Shown in pieces: positions 16,831 to 26,270 of a DNA stretch of 64,000 nucleotides (position 1 is the first letter of the stretch; each line of letters opens with the position of its first letter). This DNA comes from Acidaminobacter sp. JC074 (GTDB lineage: Bacteria; Bacillota; Clostridia; Peptostreptococcales; Acidaminobacteraceae). A program made the translations under genes and the position numbers. Below the pieces are notes generated by a model. That model saw only the letters and a program-made list of their open reading frames with translations, was not told where the DNA came from and ran no database searches. Location of the stretch: NCBI RefSeq assembly GCF_022496765.1, contig NZ_VANV01000009.1, positions 248,034 to 312,033 of the forward strand, in the 5' to 3' direction.

Positions 16831-18554
16831 TACAAATCGTAATACTTAATTTTTCTATACAGGGTAGCTCTTGAAATACCTAAAGCCTGTAAAGCTTCCT
16901 GGATACCAGTCTTATCTCGACCAAACTGTTCAAGTGCTCTTTCTATTTCTTGTTTTTCTAAGTCTTCTAAATTTCTTACATGACACTGACATGATACCTT
17001 AGCAGAATAAGATTTTAGTTTTTCAGGTAAATCCTTAAATGTAATCATATCAGAAGTTGCCATATTAACAGCATACTCTATGGTGTTTTCCATTTCACGA
17101 ATGTTACCCTTCCAGTCATGAGCTTCAAAGAAAAGTATCACTTCCTCAGAAAAACCTAGAATATTCTTTTCAAGCTTTTGACTGTAGCGCTTTAAAAAGA
17201 AGTCCGATAGTTCATTTAAGTCATCTAAGCGCTCACGTAAAGGTAACAACATAATTGGAATGACGTTTAAACGGTAATACAAGTCAGACCTAAACATTTT
17301 TGCTTCAATGAGTTCATCAAGATTTTGATGGGTTGCAGCAATAACCCTTACATCTATAGGAATAACACCCTTACCACCGACTCTTTCAACTTCCCGTTCC
17401 TGCAAGACCCTTAAAAGCTTGGTCTGCAAGTGAATGGGCATATCGCCAATTTCATCTAAAAATATTGTACCACCATCTGCAAGTTCAAACTTACCAGGCT
17501 TGCCACCCTTTAAGGCACCTGTAAAAGCACCATCTGCATAACCAAACAGTTCACTTTCAATCAAACTCTCAGGTATAGCTGCACAATTGATGGCTACAAA
17601 AGGTTGATTTTTTCTTTTAGATTCATCGTGTATAGCCCTTGCAAAAAGTTCTTTACCGGTGCCTGATTCACCTTGTATCAAGACTGTAGAATCTGACTTA
17701 GAAGATAACTTGGCCTTATTGATGACTTCAGTTATTTGAGGACCAGAACCTATGATATGATCAAAACTGATGGCATGTTTCATGTTGACTAGATCATTCA
17801 TCTCATGGATCAAATCCATTTCCTTTTTAAAGGTTACAACGGTCTGTTCAAGTTTGCCATCAATAATAATAGGTCTTGTTTGGTAAATGAGTCTCTCTTC
17901 CCTGCCATTTAAAGTACAAGTAATATGATCACTTACTGTCTGTTTAGAAGTCGCAGAAAAAGGCAAATCACAAGACTTACTCTCTATATTTAAGAGTTCC
18001 TTTGCAACTTGATTGTACCTAACTATTTTTCCATTTGTATCTATTGAAACCACAGCTGTGTCTATGTAGTTAAATAAAACCTCAATCTCCTTTGATTGAG
18101 TTAACATGATTTCCTGCTGACGGTTTTCTAAAAGCTTCGACGAAATCAATTTAGCCATTTGCTTTAAAAAGTTTAGAAGGTTTAACTTATTGTTAAGCAC
18201 TTCATCTCTTTGAAACTCATCAAATGCAACAAGTCCAATAATGCCAACGACCTGATCTTCTAAGAATATAGGACAACAAACCTCAGCATACTCTCTACAC
18301 TCTACTCTATTCTCGCAATCAAAACAGACTTCTTCTTCACGTGGTGATTCCACAATGTACTCATGCCCATTATGAAGGGCTTTATAAAAAACAGAGTTCT
18401 TGGCAACACGTTTACCAATTTGGTCGGTATATATCCCTGTCGCCGCAATTCTGTTGTAATCTCTGTCAATAACCGTTACGTCTACTTGAATCACAGAATG
18501 AATAGCCGATATAACACCTTCAATGGTTTCTTTTATACGAATCATTTCACTCAT
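16830..18554 (-). CDS. Sigma-54-dependent activator, probable regulator of the desulfidase (CdsR-like)
   Basis: A 574-residue enhancer-binding protein. The N-terminal sensor (about 1-150, GAF-like) contains a cysteine cluster CFDCENRVECREYAEVCCP that could hold a metal or Fe-S cluster or sense cysteine or redox state. A PAS-like segment (about 165-265) follows. The AAA+ core has GESGTGKE, the sigma-54 contact loop GAFTGA and TIFLDEIGDM. A Fis-type helix-turn-helix (ALGISRATLYRKIKYYDL) ends the protein. It directly precedes the sigma-54-controlled desulfidase gene and three dyads. Its start overlaps the HAD gene by 4 bp, so it is transcribed from upstream. Confidence 0.9.
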   Translation of the reverse strand: MSEMIRIKETIEGVISAIHSVIQVDVTVIDRDYNRIAATGIYTDQIGKRVAKNSVFYKALHNGHEYIVESPREEEVCFDCENRVECREYAEVCCPIFLEDQVVGIIGLVAFDEFQRDEVLNNKLNLLNFLKQMAKLISSKLLENRQQEIMLTQSKEIEVLFNYIDTAVVSIDTNGKIVRYNQVAKELLNIESKSCDLPFSATSKQTVSDHITCTLNGREERLIYQTRPIIIDGKLEQTVVTFKKEMDLIHEMNDLVNMKHAISFDHIIGSGPQITEVINKAKLSSKSDSTVLIQGESGTGKELFARAIHDESKRKNQPFVAINCAAIPESLIESELFGYADGAFTGALKGGKPGKFELADGGTIFLDEIGDMPIHLQTKLLRVLQEREVERVGGKGVIPIDVRVIAATHQNLDELIEAKMFRSDLYYRLNVIPIMLLPLRERLDDLNELSDFFLKRYSQKLEKNILGFSEEVILFFEAHDWKGNIREMENTIEYAVNMATSDMITFKDLPEKLKSYSAKVSCQCHVRNLEDLEKQEIERALEQFGRDKTGIQEALQALGISRATLYRKIKYYDL

Positions 18555-19321
18555 GACAACTTCCTTATTATATCTTCTAAACAGGCCGCTACGCCGTCCT
18601 CTACATTACTTAGTGTTATATGGTCAGCAACCTCTTTTAACTTTGTGTGACCATTTTCCATGGCAACACCTAAGCCAACACCTTTTAGTATTTCAAGATC
18701 ATTCAAATCATCTCCAAAGGCGATTATTTCTTTTATACAAATAGCCTCTTTATCAGCCACCCATTTAATGGCGTCATACTTAGAGACACCCATAGGCATA
18801 ATTTCTATGAGTCTGCCATGATCGGTTTGAATCATATTACATAAGTGACCAAATTGCTTTTGCAGTTTATCATAATCCAATGACTCTTGATTCATAATAA
18901 GAATCTTACAGACTTTTTTATAATCAATGTTTTCAATAGGCTCATAGTCTATTTTAGGCCACAAGTCCCTTAAATTGAAATTACAATATATCTTATCATT
19001 CGATTCAATAGATACCTTGATAGACACGTCCATAGTCTCAACCATTTGGATAATCTCTTTTACAAGTTTATCATCCATGTTAATTTCATGGATGATAGAT
19101 TGATTATAAAAGATCATGGCTCCATTGTAACAGATGCAGTAACCACCTAATAAGTCTTCAGGCACCCTACCAAAAGTAAACCTAGGTGGTCTGCCTGTGG
19201 CCACAACTGTTTCTATATTATTTTGATGACAAGACTTAATAGCCGTCATATTTCTTTTGCTGACTTGGTCTTGATCGTTAAACAAAGTACCATCTAAATC
19301 TAAGGATATTAATTTATACAT
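18551..19321 (-). CDS. HAD-superfamily hydrolase, Cof/YidA type
   Basis: A 256-residue phosphatase with motif I DLDGTL (nucleophile Asp8, acid Asp10), motif II in VVATGRPP, and motif IV GDDLNDLEIL followed by GVGLGVAMENG. The large cap inserted after motif II marks the Cof (C2B) group, which typically dephosphorylates sugar phosphates or cofactors. The real substrate is not known. It sits between a D-2-hydroxyacid dehydrogenase gene and the activator gene and overlaps the latter by 4 bp. Confidence 0.9.
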   Translation of the reverse strand: MYKLISLDLDGTLFNDQDQVSKRNMTAIKSCHQNNIETVVATGRPPRFTFGRVPEDLLGGYCICYNGAMIFYNQSIIHEINMDDKLVKEIIQMVETMDVSIKVSIESNDKIYCNFNLRDLWPKIDYEPIENIDYKKVCKILIMNQESLDYDKLQKQFGHLCNMIQTDHGRLIEIMPMGVSKYDAIKWVADKEAICIKEIIAFGDDLNDLEILKGVGLGVAMENGHTKLKEVADHITLSNVEDGVAACLEDIIRKLS

Positions 19322-19360
19322 AGAGCCTCCTATAGCCCATTTTACATGATTTCATGCATA

Positions 19361-20260
19361 CTAACAATTGTCTTTTGCGTAATCGAAAATCTTCTTAAAT
19401 ATATCATCGTAGTAATCGTTTTTAAATCCTTCTGCATGACACGATGCATGAGGAGACATAATAAGGTTAGAGTATTTTGATAAATCGTATTTAGATGGAA
19501 ACTGACTGCCATCTGAGGGATACTGATACCATACATCTATTCCAGCGCCATAAAGTAGACCTTGATCAAGCCCCCTATAAAGCACTTCTTCTTCTAAAAC
19601 CTCACCTCTAGATACATTGATGATGACCTTGCCTTCTAGGTAAGGCAAATGAGACATGTTTATCATACGCTCTGTTTCATCCGTCAAAGGACATGTTAAG
19701 TAGATTATGTCAGATTTTTTGATCAAGGCATCAACTGACTCAACGTAGACATCCGCTAATCCCTTATCAAGGTCTCTTTCTAGATTGATAATTTCACAAT
19801 TAAAAGGTTTTAGATAATTCAGTAAATCCTTGGCGATATGGCCCATGCCAATGATGCCACATGATTTATTCTGGAGCGACTGCCAAAACTCTTTTCCCCA
19901 GTTTTCTCTTGTCAGCCAACGCCCTTCATATCTTAAAGCATGGTCATAAGTCACCAATTTGCCTAGTAGAGACAGAGTCATAGAAAAGGCTCTTTCTGCA
20001 ACCAACTTTGACTTCGCATGAGTATTAAAAACTACTATGTTTTTTTCTTCTAGATCATTTAGAGGAAATCTATTTTTACCTGTAAAGGGTATAAAAACCG
20101 CTTTAATCTTAGAATGATAATAATCATCTGACCATCTAGTAATCAAAAACAGTTCTGCATCCTCATATACATCAACAATTTCTAAATAACTAGGCAGCGT
20201 TTTTCTTAACCTTTCTTCTTGAAAATCGTTGGACCTACCTATGCTGACAAATAAATTCAT
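19361..20260 (-). CDS. D-isomer specific 2-hydroxyacid dehydrogenase
   Basis: A 299-residue NAD(P)-dependent dehydrogenase. The cofactor-binding segment GIIGMGHIAKDLLNYL has the GxGxxA/G pattern of this family, the catalytic arginine is in INVSRGEVLEEEVL, and the active-site histidine in SPHASCHAEG. I chose ATG 20260, with GGAGG five bases upstream; the longer form starts at a GTG inside the ribosome site. Substrate specificity (glyoxylate, hydroxypyruvate or another 2-oxoacid) cannot be told. It follows the gene for a membrane protein by 13 bases. Confidence 0.85.
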   Translation of the reverse strand: MNLFVSIGRSNDFQEERLRKTLPSYLEIVDVYEDAELFLITRWSDDYYHSKIKAVFIPFTGKNRFPLNDLEEKNIVVFNTHAKSKLVAERAFSMTLSLLGKLVTYDHALRYEGRWLTRENWGKEFWQSLQNKSCGIIGMGHIAKDLLNYLKPFNCEIINLERDLDKGLADVYVESVDALIKKSDIIYLTCPLTDETERMINMSHLPYLEGKVIINVSRGEVLEEEVLYRGLDQGLLYGAGIDVWYQYPSDGSQFPSKYDLSKYSNLIMSPHASCHAEGFKNDYYDDIFKKIFDYAKDNC

Positions 20261-20273
20261 TGAAACCTCCACT

Positions 20274-21290
20274 CTAGCTATTCTTATAAATATTATAGCC
20301 GTATATCACCGGAACCACAATGAAGATTATAATGTATCCAAACCAAACAAAAAAAGGACCAAAAGGATAGCCAAATATATCGATGTTTGTCTTAAACCAA
20401 ATAAAACAACACACAAGATAAATTAATTCTCTGTACTTATATCGATTCGATTCCTTCACCAACCGGTAAGATTGAAACAATGCAAATAATAAAATGATTA
20501 TTATGAAATTCTGAAGAATAGAACTATTGGTGTAGAAGTATCTATCATGCATGTGAGATACATGCAAGATCCATTCATGATCTGGTATTTGGTCTAAACG
20601 AGAACTATATATCCCCTCTTCATTTTTCTTCATCTTGATATTGCTTTTAAATGATAGGTCTTTAGGAGCATCTATTTCTAAATTAACAATTGCATCCCCC
20701 TGCCAATAATTTGCAGGTGTCAAGTAATATTCAAAATCATACACACCATTGATATTTGAAGCTGATCTGTTAAAACCAGAAGATGGTACATAGTTGATGA
20801 CAAGTGTTTTTTCTTCGCCAGCATCAAAACTTAGGGGAATCTTAGCAGTATCAAATCTCATGTCTCTAGTCTGATAATCTTGAAGACCAAGTGGTGCCCA
20901 ATCAATATTTTCAGGTAAAGGTTCTGTGAAGATAGCCTTTGTGATATCTTCTTCCTCAAAGTAGATATGTCCTGTTTCAATCACAGGCAAGACAAAGTAC
21001 ATGACAGTATCTTCAGCATCACCTGTACATTTCATTTTATACGTCACTGTTACTTCTGCCACTAGATTATCATCAAAATAACTATTGATACCAAACATAT
21101 AGCTTGAGTATTCTGTAGGTTTGCTTGATAACTTATATCTTACTGTTTCTTCTGTAAGACTGATGCCTGAGTTTTCATCAATTTTTAGAAGGCCACTACC
21201 ACTGCCTTCTTCGTAAGTTGGCAAACCATTTGCAAAAACTGGCGATATTGTCAACACTAACATAAGTATGATTAGGCTAAATCTCTTCAT
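20274..21290 (-). CDS. Exported membrane protein of unknown function
   Basis: This 338-residue protein starts with a signal peptide (FSLIILMLVLTISPVFA-NG, cut site near residue 21), followed by about 230 residues of extracytoplasmic beta-rich domain and two or three C-terminal membrane spans (about 245-335) ending in a short cytoplasmic tail. The ATG (21290) overlaps the stop of the tiny upstream gene as TGATG and has AGAAGG seven bases before it. I do not recognise the family; the pattern of a large outside domain with a C-terminal anchor is typical of stress or envelope proteins, but this is only inference. Confidence 0.7.
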   Translation of the reverse strand: MKRFSLIILMLVLTISPVFANGLPTYEEGSGSGLLKIDENSGISLTEETVRYKLSSKPTEYSSYMFGINSYFDDNLVAEVTVTYKMKCTGDAEDTVMYFVLPVIETGHIYFEEEDITKAIFTEPLPENIDWAPLGLQDYQTRDMRFDTAKIPLSFDAGEEKTLVINYVPSSGFNRSASNINGVYDFEYYLTPANYWQGDAIVNLEIDAPKDLSFKSNIKMKKNEEGIYSSRLDQIPDHEWILHVSHMHDRYFYTNSSILQNFIIIILLFALFQSYRLVKESNRYKYRELIYLVCCFIWFKTNIDIFGYPFGPFFVWFGYIIIFIVVPVIYGYNIYKNS

Positions 21291-21460
21291 CACTCAACCT
21301 TCTTCTTCTTAAAATATGCAGAAAGGAATTCAACTACTTTCATCACTAACTTACCAAAACCTAACTTAGAACCTATAAATTCTGCCAATAAACGCCATAA
21401 ATAAATTTGAATCACCATAATCAAAATTGCTGCTACAAACATGAGTATATCTCTTATCAA
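21290..21460 (-). CDS. Small single-span membrane protein
   Basis: A 56-residue ORF with a TTG start at 21460, preceded by AGGAGG seven bases upstream, and a stop that overlaps the next ATG (TGATG). It encodes one hydrophobic helix (about residues 4-25, ILMFVAAILIMVIQIYLWRLL), an amphipathic middle and a lysine-rich end (FKKKKVE). The promoter at 21488-21516 lies just before it. Position, ribosome site and overlap make it a real, co-translated gene. Function unknown. Confidence 0.6.
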   Translation of the reverse strand: MIRDILMFVAAILIMVIQIYLWRLLAEFIGSKLGFGKLVMKVVEFLSAYFKKKKVE

Positions 21461-21487
21461 AATAGTTTCCTCCTATAATCTACCAAT

Positions 21488-21516
21488 ATCATAGTACATA
21501 ATAGCTTCAGGAACAA
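21488..21516 (-). promoter_or_regulatory. Sigma-A type promoter
   Basis: TTGTTC and TATGAT with a 17-base spacer on the minus strand, about 25 bases upstream of the small membrane protein. It may drive 21460 to the activator gene ending at 16830. Confidence 0.6.
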
Positions 21517-21544
21517 GTAAGCAAACATAAGCTTAATGAAACCT

Positions 21545-21577
21545 AAAGAAAAGCCCTTATACAATTGTATAAGAGCC
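21545..21577 (-). terminator. Terminator at the end of the ornithine operon
   Basis: A stem built from GCTCTTATACAA and its near complement TTGTATAAGGGC, with TTTTCTTT after it on the minus strand, just downstream of the orr stop codon. Confidence 0.85.
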
Positions 21578-21582
21578 ATTTA

Positions 21583-22635
21583 TTACTTGTATTCTTTACC
21601 GATATACTCCGATGTAAACAGAGATAATATTGAGCCGTATTCTAATTTGAACTGGACAATATCTCCTACTTTGTAACCGCAACCAGTTACATCCCACATC
21701 ATATGATCTGAAGATGATCCAAATAACTCAATTCTTTCATCAAGTGGAATCAATGTTGTTGGATCAACATCTTGTCTACCTGCAGCCATAATAGCACGCA
21801 TTCTTTTGCCTTTATCCACAAAAGATGGTTTGTTACCGAATGCGTCCATGCCAATTTCTCCTGTTGGTACAGTATCTTTTTCTTTAAGCTCAATAATTTC
21901 AGCTTCAAAGATAAATGCATCATCATGCATGCCTTCTACAAGCTCACCATATGCTGTTTCACGACCCAGAACCAGGATTTCACCCATTCTTAAGTTTGTG
22001 ATCCCTTGAGGTAATCTTCCTTGAGGAAGTAGATAGAAACTAGATGAATTACCACCAGATACAATTTCTAAATGATGATTATATTGATCTTTTACATGCT
22101 TTGCAAAATCAGCTAATTGACCTAGGTTGTCTTCATTTGGTACAACACCACCATAACATGTTAAGTTTACACCAATACCATGTAACATGATGTTGTCCAT
22201 CTTTAAGATAGCCTGAACAGTTTCATCAAATTGAGCTGGTAAAATACCTTCTCTTAAGTCACCTAAATCAATCATTAAAATGATTCTGTGGATTTTCTTT
22301 TTTGCCATAGCAGCAATATTTAAAGCTTCAATGGTTTTTAGCTCTGAATTTAAACTGATATCAGCATACTGAACCACGTCATCTACTTGACTGATCATAG
22401 GTAGTCTCAATAAAACCTTTGGTAAGTCAAAGTCCTTAAGCTTTACCAAGTTTTCAATTCTTGAATCAGCAAAGTACTTGATGCCACCCTTCATTTCTGC
22501 TTCAGCTATTTCTTTAGCACCACAAAAAACTTTTGTAACACCCATTATTTCAACACCTTTTTCTGCACATGCTTGTGCAACAATCTTAGTGTTTTCTTCA
22601 ACTTTCTTTAAATCTACAAGAACTTTTGGATACAT
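21583..22635 (-). CDS. orr: Ornithine racemase
   Basis: A 350-residue fold-type III PLP enzyme of the alanine racemase family. It interconverts L- and D-ornithine so that D-ornithine can enter the aminomutase. The cofactor lysine is in the VTK motif (GVTKVF, Lys35), followed by the barrel phrases GIGVNLTCYGGVVPN and SGGNSSSFYLL. It is the last gene of the operon, adjacent to the stop of the GlmL-like gene. Racemases of this subgroup are found next to ornithine aminomutase in Clostridium sticklandii, which supports the call. Confidence 0.92.
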   Translation of the reverse strand: MYPKVLVDLKKVEENTKIVAQACAEKGVEIMGVTKVFCGAKEIAEAEMKGGIKYFADSRIENLVKLKDFDLPKVLLRLPMISQVDDVVQYADISLNSELKTIEALNIAAMAKKKIHRIILMIDLGDLREGILPAQFDETVQAILKMDNIMLHGIGVNLTCYGGVVPNEDNLGQLADFAKHVKDQYNHHLEIVSGGNSSSFYLLPQGRLPQGITNLRMGEILVLGRETAYGELVEGMHDDAFIFEAEIIELKEKDTVPTGEIGMDAFGNKPSFVDKGKRMRAIMAAGRQDVDPTTLIPLDERIELFGSSSDHMMWDVTGCGYKVGDIVQFKLEYGSILSLFTSEYIGKEYK

Positions 22636-24012
22636 TTAATCCTCCAATATTTCTAAACTCTTCTTAAGTAAATAAAGAGCAGCTTCATCATTTTCTTTTG
22701 ACAAGACACCTAATGATGCCATGATATAATCATTGTCTATTAGAATCTCCGCTTCCGGTGTTGGCAGAAGCTTGGTACCATTGTTACAAAGTGCCACACG
22801 CTTAAGAAGCTCCATTCTATTAGGTAGTCTTGTTAAAGCACCACCCGTACCAATGATGTATTTTACATCCGTTAAGTCTTTGCCTTCAGCATAAGTCTTT
22901 TTACCACCGCCTGCAAACAAGTCTCTATAACCCCCTGCATGACGCTTTGAAGATACTTCTACAGCCTCTTTTGTCAGTCTTTCAACAAACTTAAACTGAC
23001 ATTCAGATTTAGGAATCGGTAAATGACCATCAATCAACTCATTAAGTTGAACCTCAGTTTTAGATAGGTCTTTAGCTAAGTTTTCAAGCGTGATCATCTC
23101 AACAATGTTTTTCATGTTGACATAAACACCTAAATCGCCTTCAACAGTTCTTTTGGCAACCGGTTCAGGTGCTAATAAATGATTTGATATTTCTTCATTA
23201 CCTTCTGTAACAGAATGAATATCTGTTGTTGCACCACCAACATCTAGAGTCATTAAATCACCAATATGGTCTTTTAACAATTTAGAAGCTTCCATCACAG
23301 CACCAGGTGTTGGTATAATTGGCCCTGTTACCATTTCTCTTACTCTAGACATCCCAGGTGCATGAACAATATGCTCTTCAAATACATCTTGAATAACTTT
23401 TCTAGCAGGCTCAACATTTAGCATATCTATTTTTGGATACACATTATCAACAATATAAAGTAAATCCAGCTTGTCATTTTCTTCGAATATCAACTTGATT
23501 TCATCGTGATTTTCGATGTTACCAGCATAAATAACCGGTACTCTTATATCCATTGCAGCAATCTTTTCTGCATTATCAAGCGCCGTATCTCTTTCACCAT
23601 AATCCACACCACCTGCAAGCAAGATGATATTAGGATTTATGCTTTCAATTTTTTTCATATCTGTACGTCTAAGTTTACCTGCCGTAATCATGTGGATGTT
23701 GGCACCAGCACCTAAAGCAGCTTCTTTGGCAGCTTTTGCTGTCATATCATAAACCAAACCATGTACAGTCATCTTTAATCCACCAGCAGCAGAACTTGTA
23801 GCAAGCATCAAGTCATAGACAACTTCATCTGCACCTAAAGACTCTTTTAGTGAATCAACCGCATTTTGTAAACCAATATTAACATCACCTTCTAGAACTG
23901 TTGTCGGCGCTTGACCTTGACCAACAAATTCAGGTGCTGAAGATAGGTTTCTAAATGCATTTACAACAGTTGTTGTACTGCCTATTTCAGCGACTAAAAT
24001 ATCAAATTTCAT
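22636..24012 (-). CDS. GlmL/MutL-related protein of ornithine degradation
   Basis: A 458-residue actin/Hsp70-fold (ASKHA) ATPase-like protein, similar to MutL/GlmL of glutamate mutase operons. The N-terminal phosphate loop region is DILVAEIGSTTTVVNAF, and a second conserved site is LDVGGATTDIHS. Such proteins are thought to repair or reactivate B12-dependent mutases after cofactor damage, and here its operon partner is the B12 enzyme OraSE. Its ATG has GGAGGG just upstream, and it is separated from oraE by a terminator-like hairpin. Confidence 0.85.
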   Translation of the reverse strand: MKFDILVAEIGSTTTVVNAFRNLSSAPEFVGQGQAPTTVLEGDVNIGLQNAVDSLKESLGADEVVYDLMLATSSAAGGLKMTVHGLVYDMTAKAAKEAALGAGANIHMITAGKLRRTDMKKIESINPNIILLAGGVDYGERDTALDNAEKIAAMDIRVPVIYAGNIENHDEIKLIFEENDKLDLLYIVDNVYPKIDMLNVEPARKVIQDVFEEHIVHAPGMSRVREMVTGPIIPTPGAVMEASKLLKDHIGDLMTLDVGGATTDIHSVTEGNEEISNHLLAPEPVAKRTVEGDLGVYVNMKNIVEMITLENLAKDLSKTEVQLNELIDGHLPIPKSECQFKFVERLTKEAVEVSSKRHAGGYRDLFAGGGKKTYAEGKDLTDVKYIIGTGGALTRLPNRMELLKRVALCNNGTKLLPTPEAEILIDNDYIMASLGVLSKENDEAALYLLKKSLEILED

Positions 24013-24023
24013 AGGCCCTCCTT

Positions 24024-24057
24024 TAAAAAAAGGTTCCTTACCCTAAGTAAGGAACCT
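24024..24057 (-). terminator. Terminator/attenuator between oraE and the glmL-like gene
   Basis: An 11-bp perfect stem (AGGTTCCTTAC / GTAAGGAACCT) with a 5-base loop, followed by seven T on the minus strand. It is strong for an internal site and would lower transcription of the last two genes relative to oraE. Confidence 0.8.
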
Positions 24058-24068
24058 AAAGTATACAA

Positions 24069-26270
24069 TTAAGCTTCTTTTTGAGCTCTTCTCTTAACGA
24101 AGAATGAAGCAACAGCTTGACCACGATCTGATTTACCAAAACCTTGATCCATACCGTTTTCAACTGCAATTTCTGGTGTAACTTGAGTACCACCTGCACA
24201 GATGATTAACTTGTCTCTAACACCTTTTTCAATTGCATATTCATGAATTCTCTTCATGTTCTTGTAGTGAATATCATCATGAGAGATGATTGTTGATGCT
24301 AAGATACCATCTGCATTAAGCTCGATAGCAGCATCTACTAATTTCTCAACTGGACAAGAAGTTCCTAAGTACTCAACATCAATACCCCACTTCTCGATAC
24401 CACCATGCTTGATATCAATTACTTCTCTAAGACCAACTGAATGCTCGTCTTCGCCAACTGTCGCAGCTACTAATAACATTGACTTATCTTCGATTGCTTC
24501 TCTGATTTCATCTTCTGTTAATACATCTGGAAGTGGTGGAATAACAAGGTCATTTAAGTCTATGTGGAAGTCCACTTTACCTTTAACTTGAATTCTTGAA
24601 CCTTCGATTGGGTGAAGTACTTCTGCATGAATAACTTCAACGTCAGTTAAGTTCATTTTCTTAGCAAACTCAACACCAGCAAACTCAGCAGTTCTAGGAT
24701 CAGTTGGAAGTACCATTTCAACAGTTACAGTACCATCAGCTAACCACTCAACTTCTGGCTTGATTAAGTTGGTGTTTCTGTATTCTTCTTTCTCGTCTAA
24801 ACGCGTGTTAACATTATCAACTTCGTCTAACTCGTCGATGAATACAATCTTATCTGGATCTTCTAATGTACAACCGCCTATAGCGTCCGCAGGATTAGCT
24901 AAACCATATTGCTCGATATTGTTGTTACCATAGTGAGCAGTAACTGGAGCAAAGTAGTCAGCATCTCTTTCGAATACAGTACCAGCACCGATACCACCTT
25001 CGATTTGACGACCAATACCGTCACCATTTCTTTCTGGGTATTTACCAGAGTCAACGAAGAAACCTTTTTCAACAGCTTCGAAGTAACCGCCAACTTCTAA
25101 TAACTCTTCTAAGTATAATACAGCTCTTTCTTGTAATTCTCTTACTTGCTCTGGTAAGAATCCTTCTTTTTTAAGCTCTACCATTTCAAGTAAACCATCT
25201 AAACCAACTAATGTTTGCTTAGCAGTATCACAAGCTTCGATGTTGAACATATGCCATGGTACGTTTCTACCTTCATCAGGTGTGATTGTAGATTGGATAT
25301 CAGCAGATGTTAACTTAGAAAGCATCATGTTCATAACGTGAGTTACAGTCGCTTCTCTAGAAGATGAAGTGATGTACTTCGTGTTTTGTTGTGCTCTCAT
25401 TCTGTACTCTGTAAAGAATTCTCTTAAAGCTACAGCGTATGGTAAGTCATACTTCGTACAAGGCATTGGTGCAGCAGTCGGAGGTACAGTTGAAAGACAG
25501 ATGTTTTCTTTCTTCATACCAACCTTGTGTGAGAAGATAGAGTTAAGACCATGTTGAACGATAAGTTCAGGCATAACTTTCCATGCATCTCTAGCTGTTG
25601 CATTGGCATTATGTGCACCATCGATTTGTGCCATATCAGCCCATGCCATTACTTTTTTAGATTCAGCAGCATCAACGAATGATCTAACCATGTTGATGTT
25701 TCTGTATAATACGTTGTATTGTGGATCCTGGTGAGCACCGTTAACGCCTTCTTCAGCAAACATAACAGCGATATCTGGACCAGCAACACCAGATACATAT
25801 GAATGGTAGTTAATTGGTCTACCTACTTCATCTTCAATGAAGTCACATGCTTTTCTGTGTGCTCTAACTTGCTTTCTTGATACTGGCACACCACCAATAC
25901 CTTGAGGCGTACCTTCAATTAAGCCATCAAAGTGAGATTGACCAGCAGTTCTGATAACCATGATATGGTCAGCGCCATGCCAAGCAGCCATTCTCATTCT
26001 TCTAATATCATCCTCAAATCTACCAGATGCAATCTCAGTTGTGATTGTCTCTTGTGGTTGAGGGTCTAAGTTGTTAAAATATCTAGTTGCAGCAGAAATA
26101 CCGATTGAGTTCTTTAAAGGCTCTGAACAGTCAGAGTAAGTATGCTCACCGATTTGTAAGTTTTCTACCTTAGTTCTCCAAGTCCAGCCACGTCTTTTAG
26201 GTCTGTAAGACTCAAGATCAGAAAGAATTTCTCTGATATCCATTTTTTCATTAATATCATACTTTTTCAT
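24069..26270 (-). CDS. oraE: D-ornithine 4,5-aminomutase, large (B12/PLP) subunit
   Basis: A 733-residue catalytic subunit that moves the terminal amino group of D-ornithine to C4, giving 2,4-diaminopentanoate, with adenosylcobalamin and PLP. A TIM barrel fills the N-terminal two thirds. The C-terminal Rossmann domain has the cobalamin motif DEHSVG (axial His at about 610), and the PLP-lysine sits 11 residues later (about 621), the same His/Lys spacing as His618/Lys629 in the C. sticklandii enzyme. It overlaps the oraS stop by one base (TAATG). Full length. Confidence 0.97.
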   Translation of the reverse strand: MKKYDINEKMDIREILSDLESYRPKRRGWTWRTKVENLQIGEHTYSDCSEPLKNSIGISAATRYFNNLDPQPQETITTEIASGRFEDDIRRMRMAAWHGADHIMVIRTAGQSHFDGLIEGTPQGIGGVPVSRKQVRAHRKACDFIEDEVGRPINYHSYVSGVAGPDIAVMFAEEGVNGAHQDPQYNVLYRNINMVRSFVDAAESKKVMAWADMAQIDGAHNANATARDAWKVMPELIVQHGLNSIFSHKVGMKKENICLSTVPPTAAPMPCTKYDLPYAVALREFFTEYRMRAQQNTKYITSSSREATVTHVMNMMLSKLTSADIQSTITPDEGRNVPWHMFNIEACDTAKQTLVGLDGLLEMVELKKEGFLPEQVRELQERAVLYLEELLEVGGYFEAVEKGFFVDSGKYPERNGDGIGRQIEGGIGAGTVFERDADYFAPVTAHYGNNNIEQYGLANPADAIGGCTLEDPDKIVFIDELDEVDNVNTRLDEKEEYRNTNLIKPEVEWLADGTVTVEMVLPTDPRTAEFAGVEFAKKMNLTDVEVIHAEVLHPIEGSRIQVKGKVDFHIDLNDLVIPPLPDVLTEDEIREAIEDKSMLLVAATVGEDEHSVGLREVIDIKHGGIEKWGIDVEYLGTSCPVEKLVDAAIELNADGILASTIISHDDIHYKNMKRIHEYAIEKGVRDKLIICAGGTQVTPEIAVENGMDQGFGKSDRGQAVASFFVKRRAQKEA

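Noticed and set aside
16830..18554. Possible regulator of the HAD and hydroxyacid dehydrogenase genes
   Set aside because: No sigma-54 promoter or dyad was found before those genes. The activator's sites lie next to the desulfidase instead.
19342..19536. A 64-codon minus-strand frame inside the hydroxyacid dehydrogenase gene
   Set aside because: It lies out of frame within a gene with clear family motifs and has no ribosome site.
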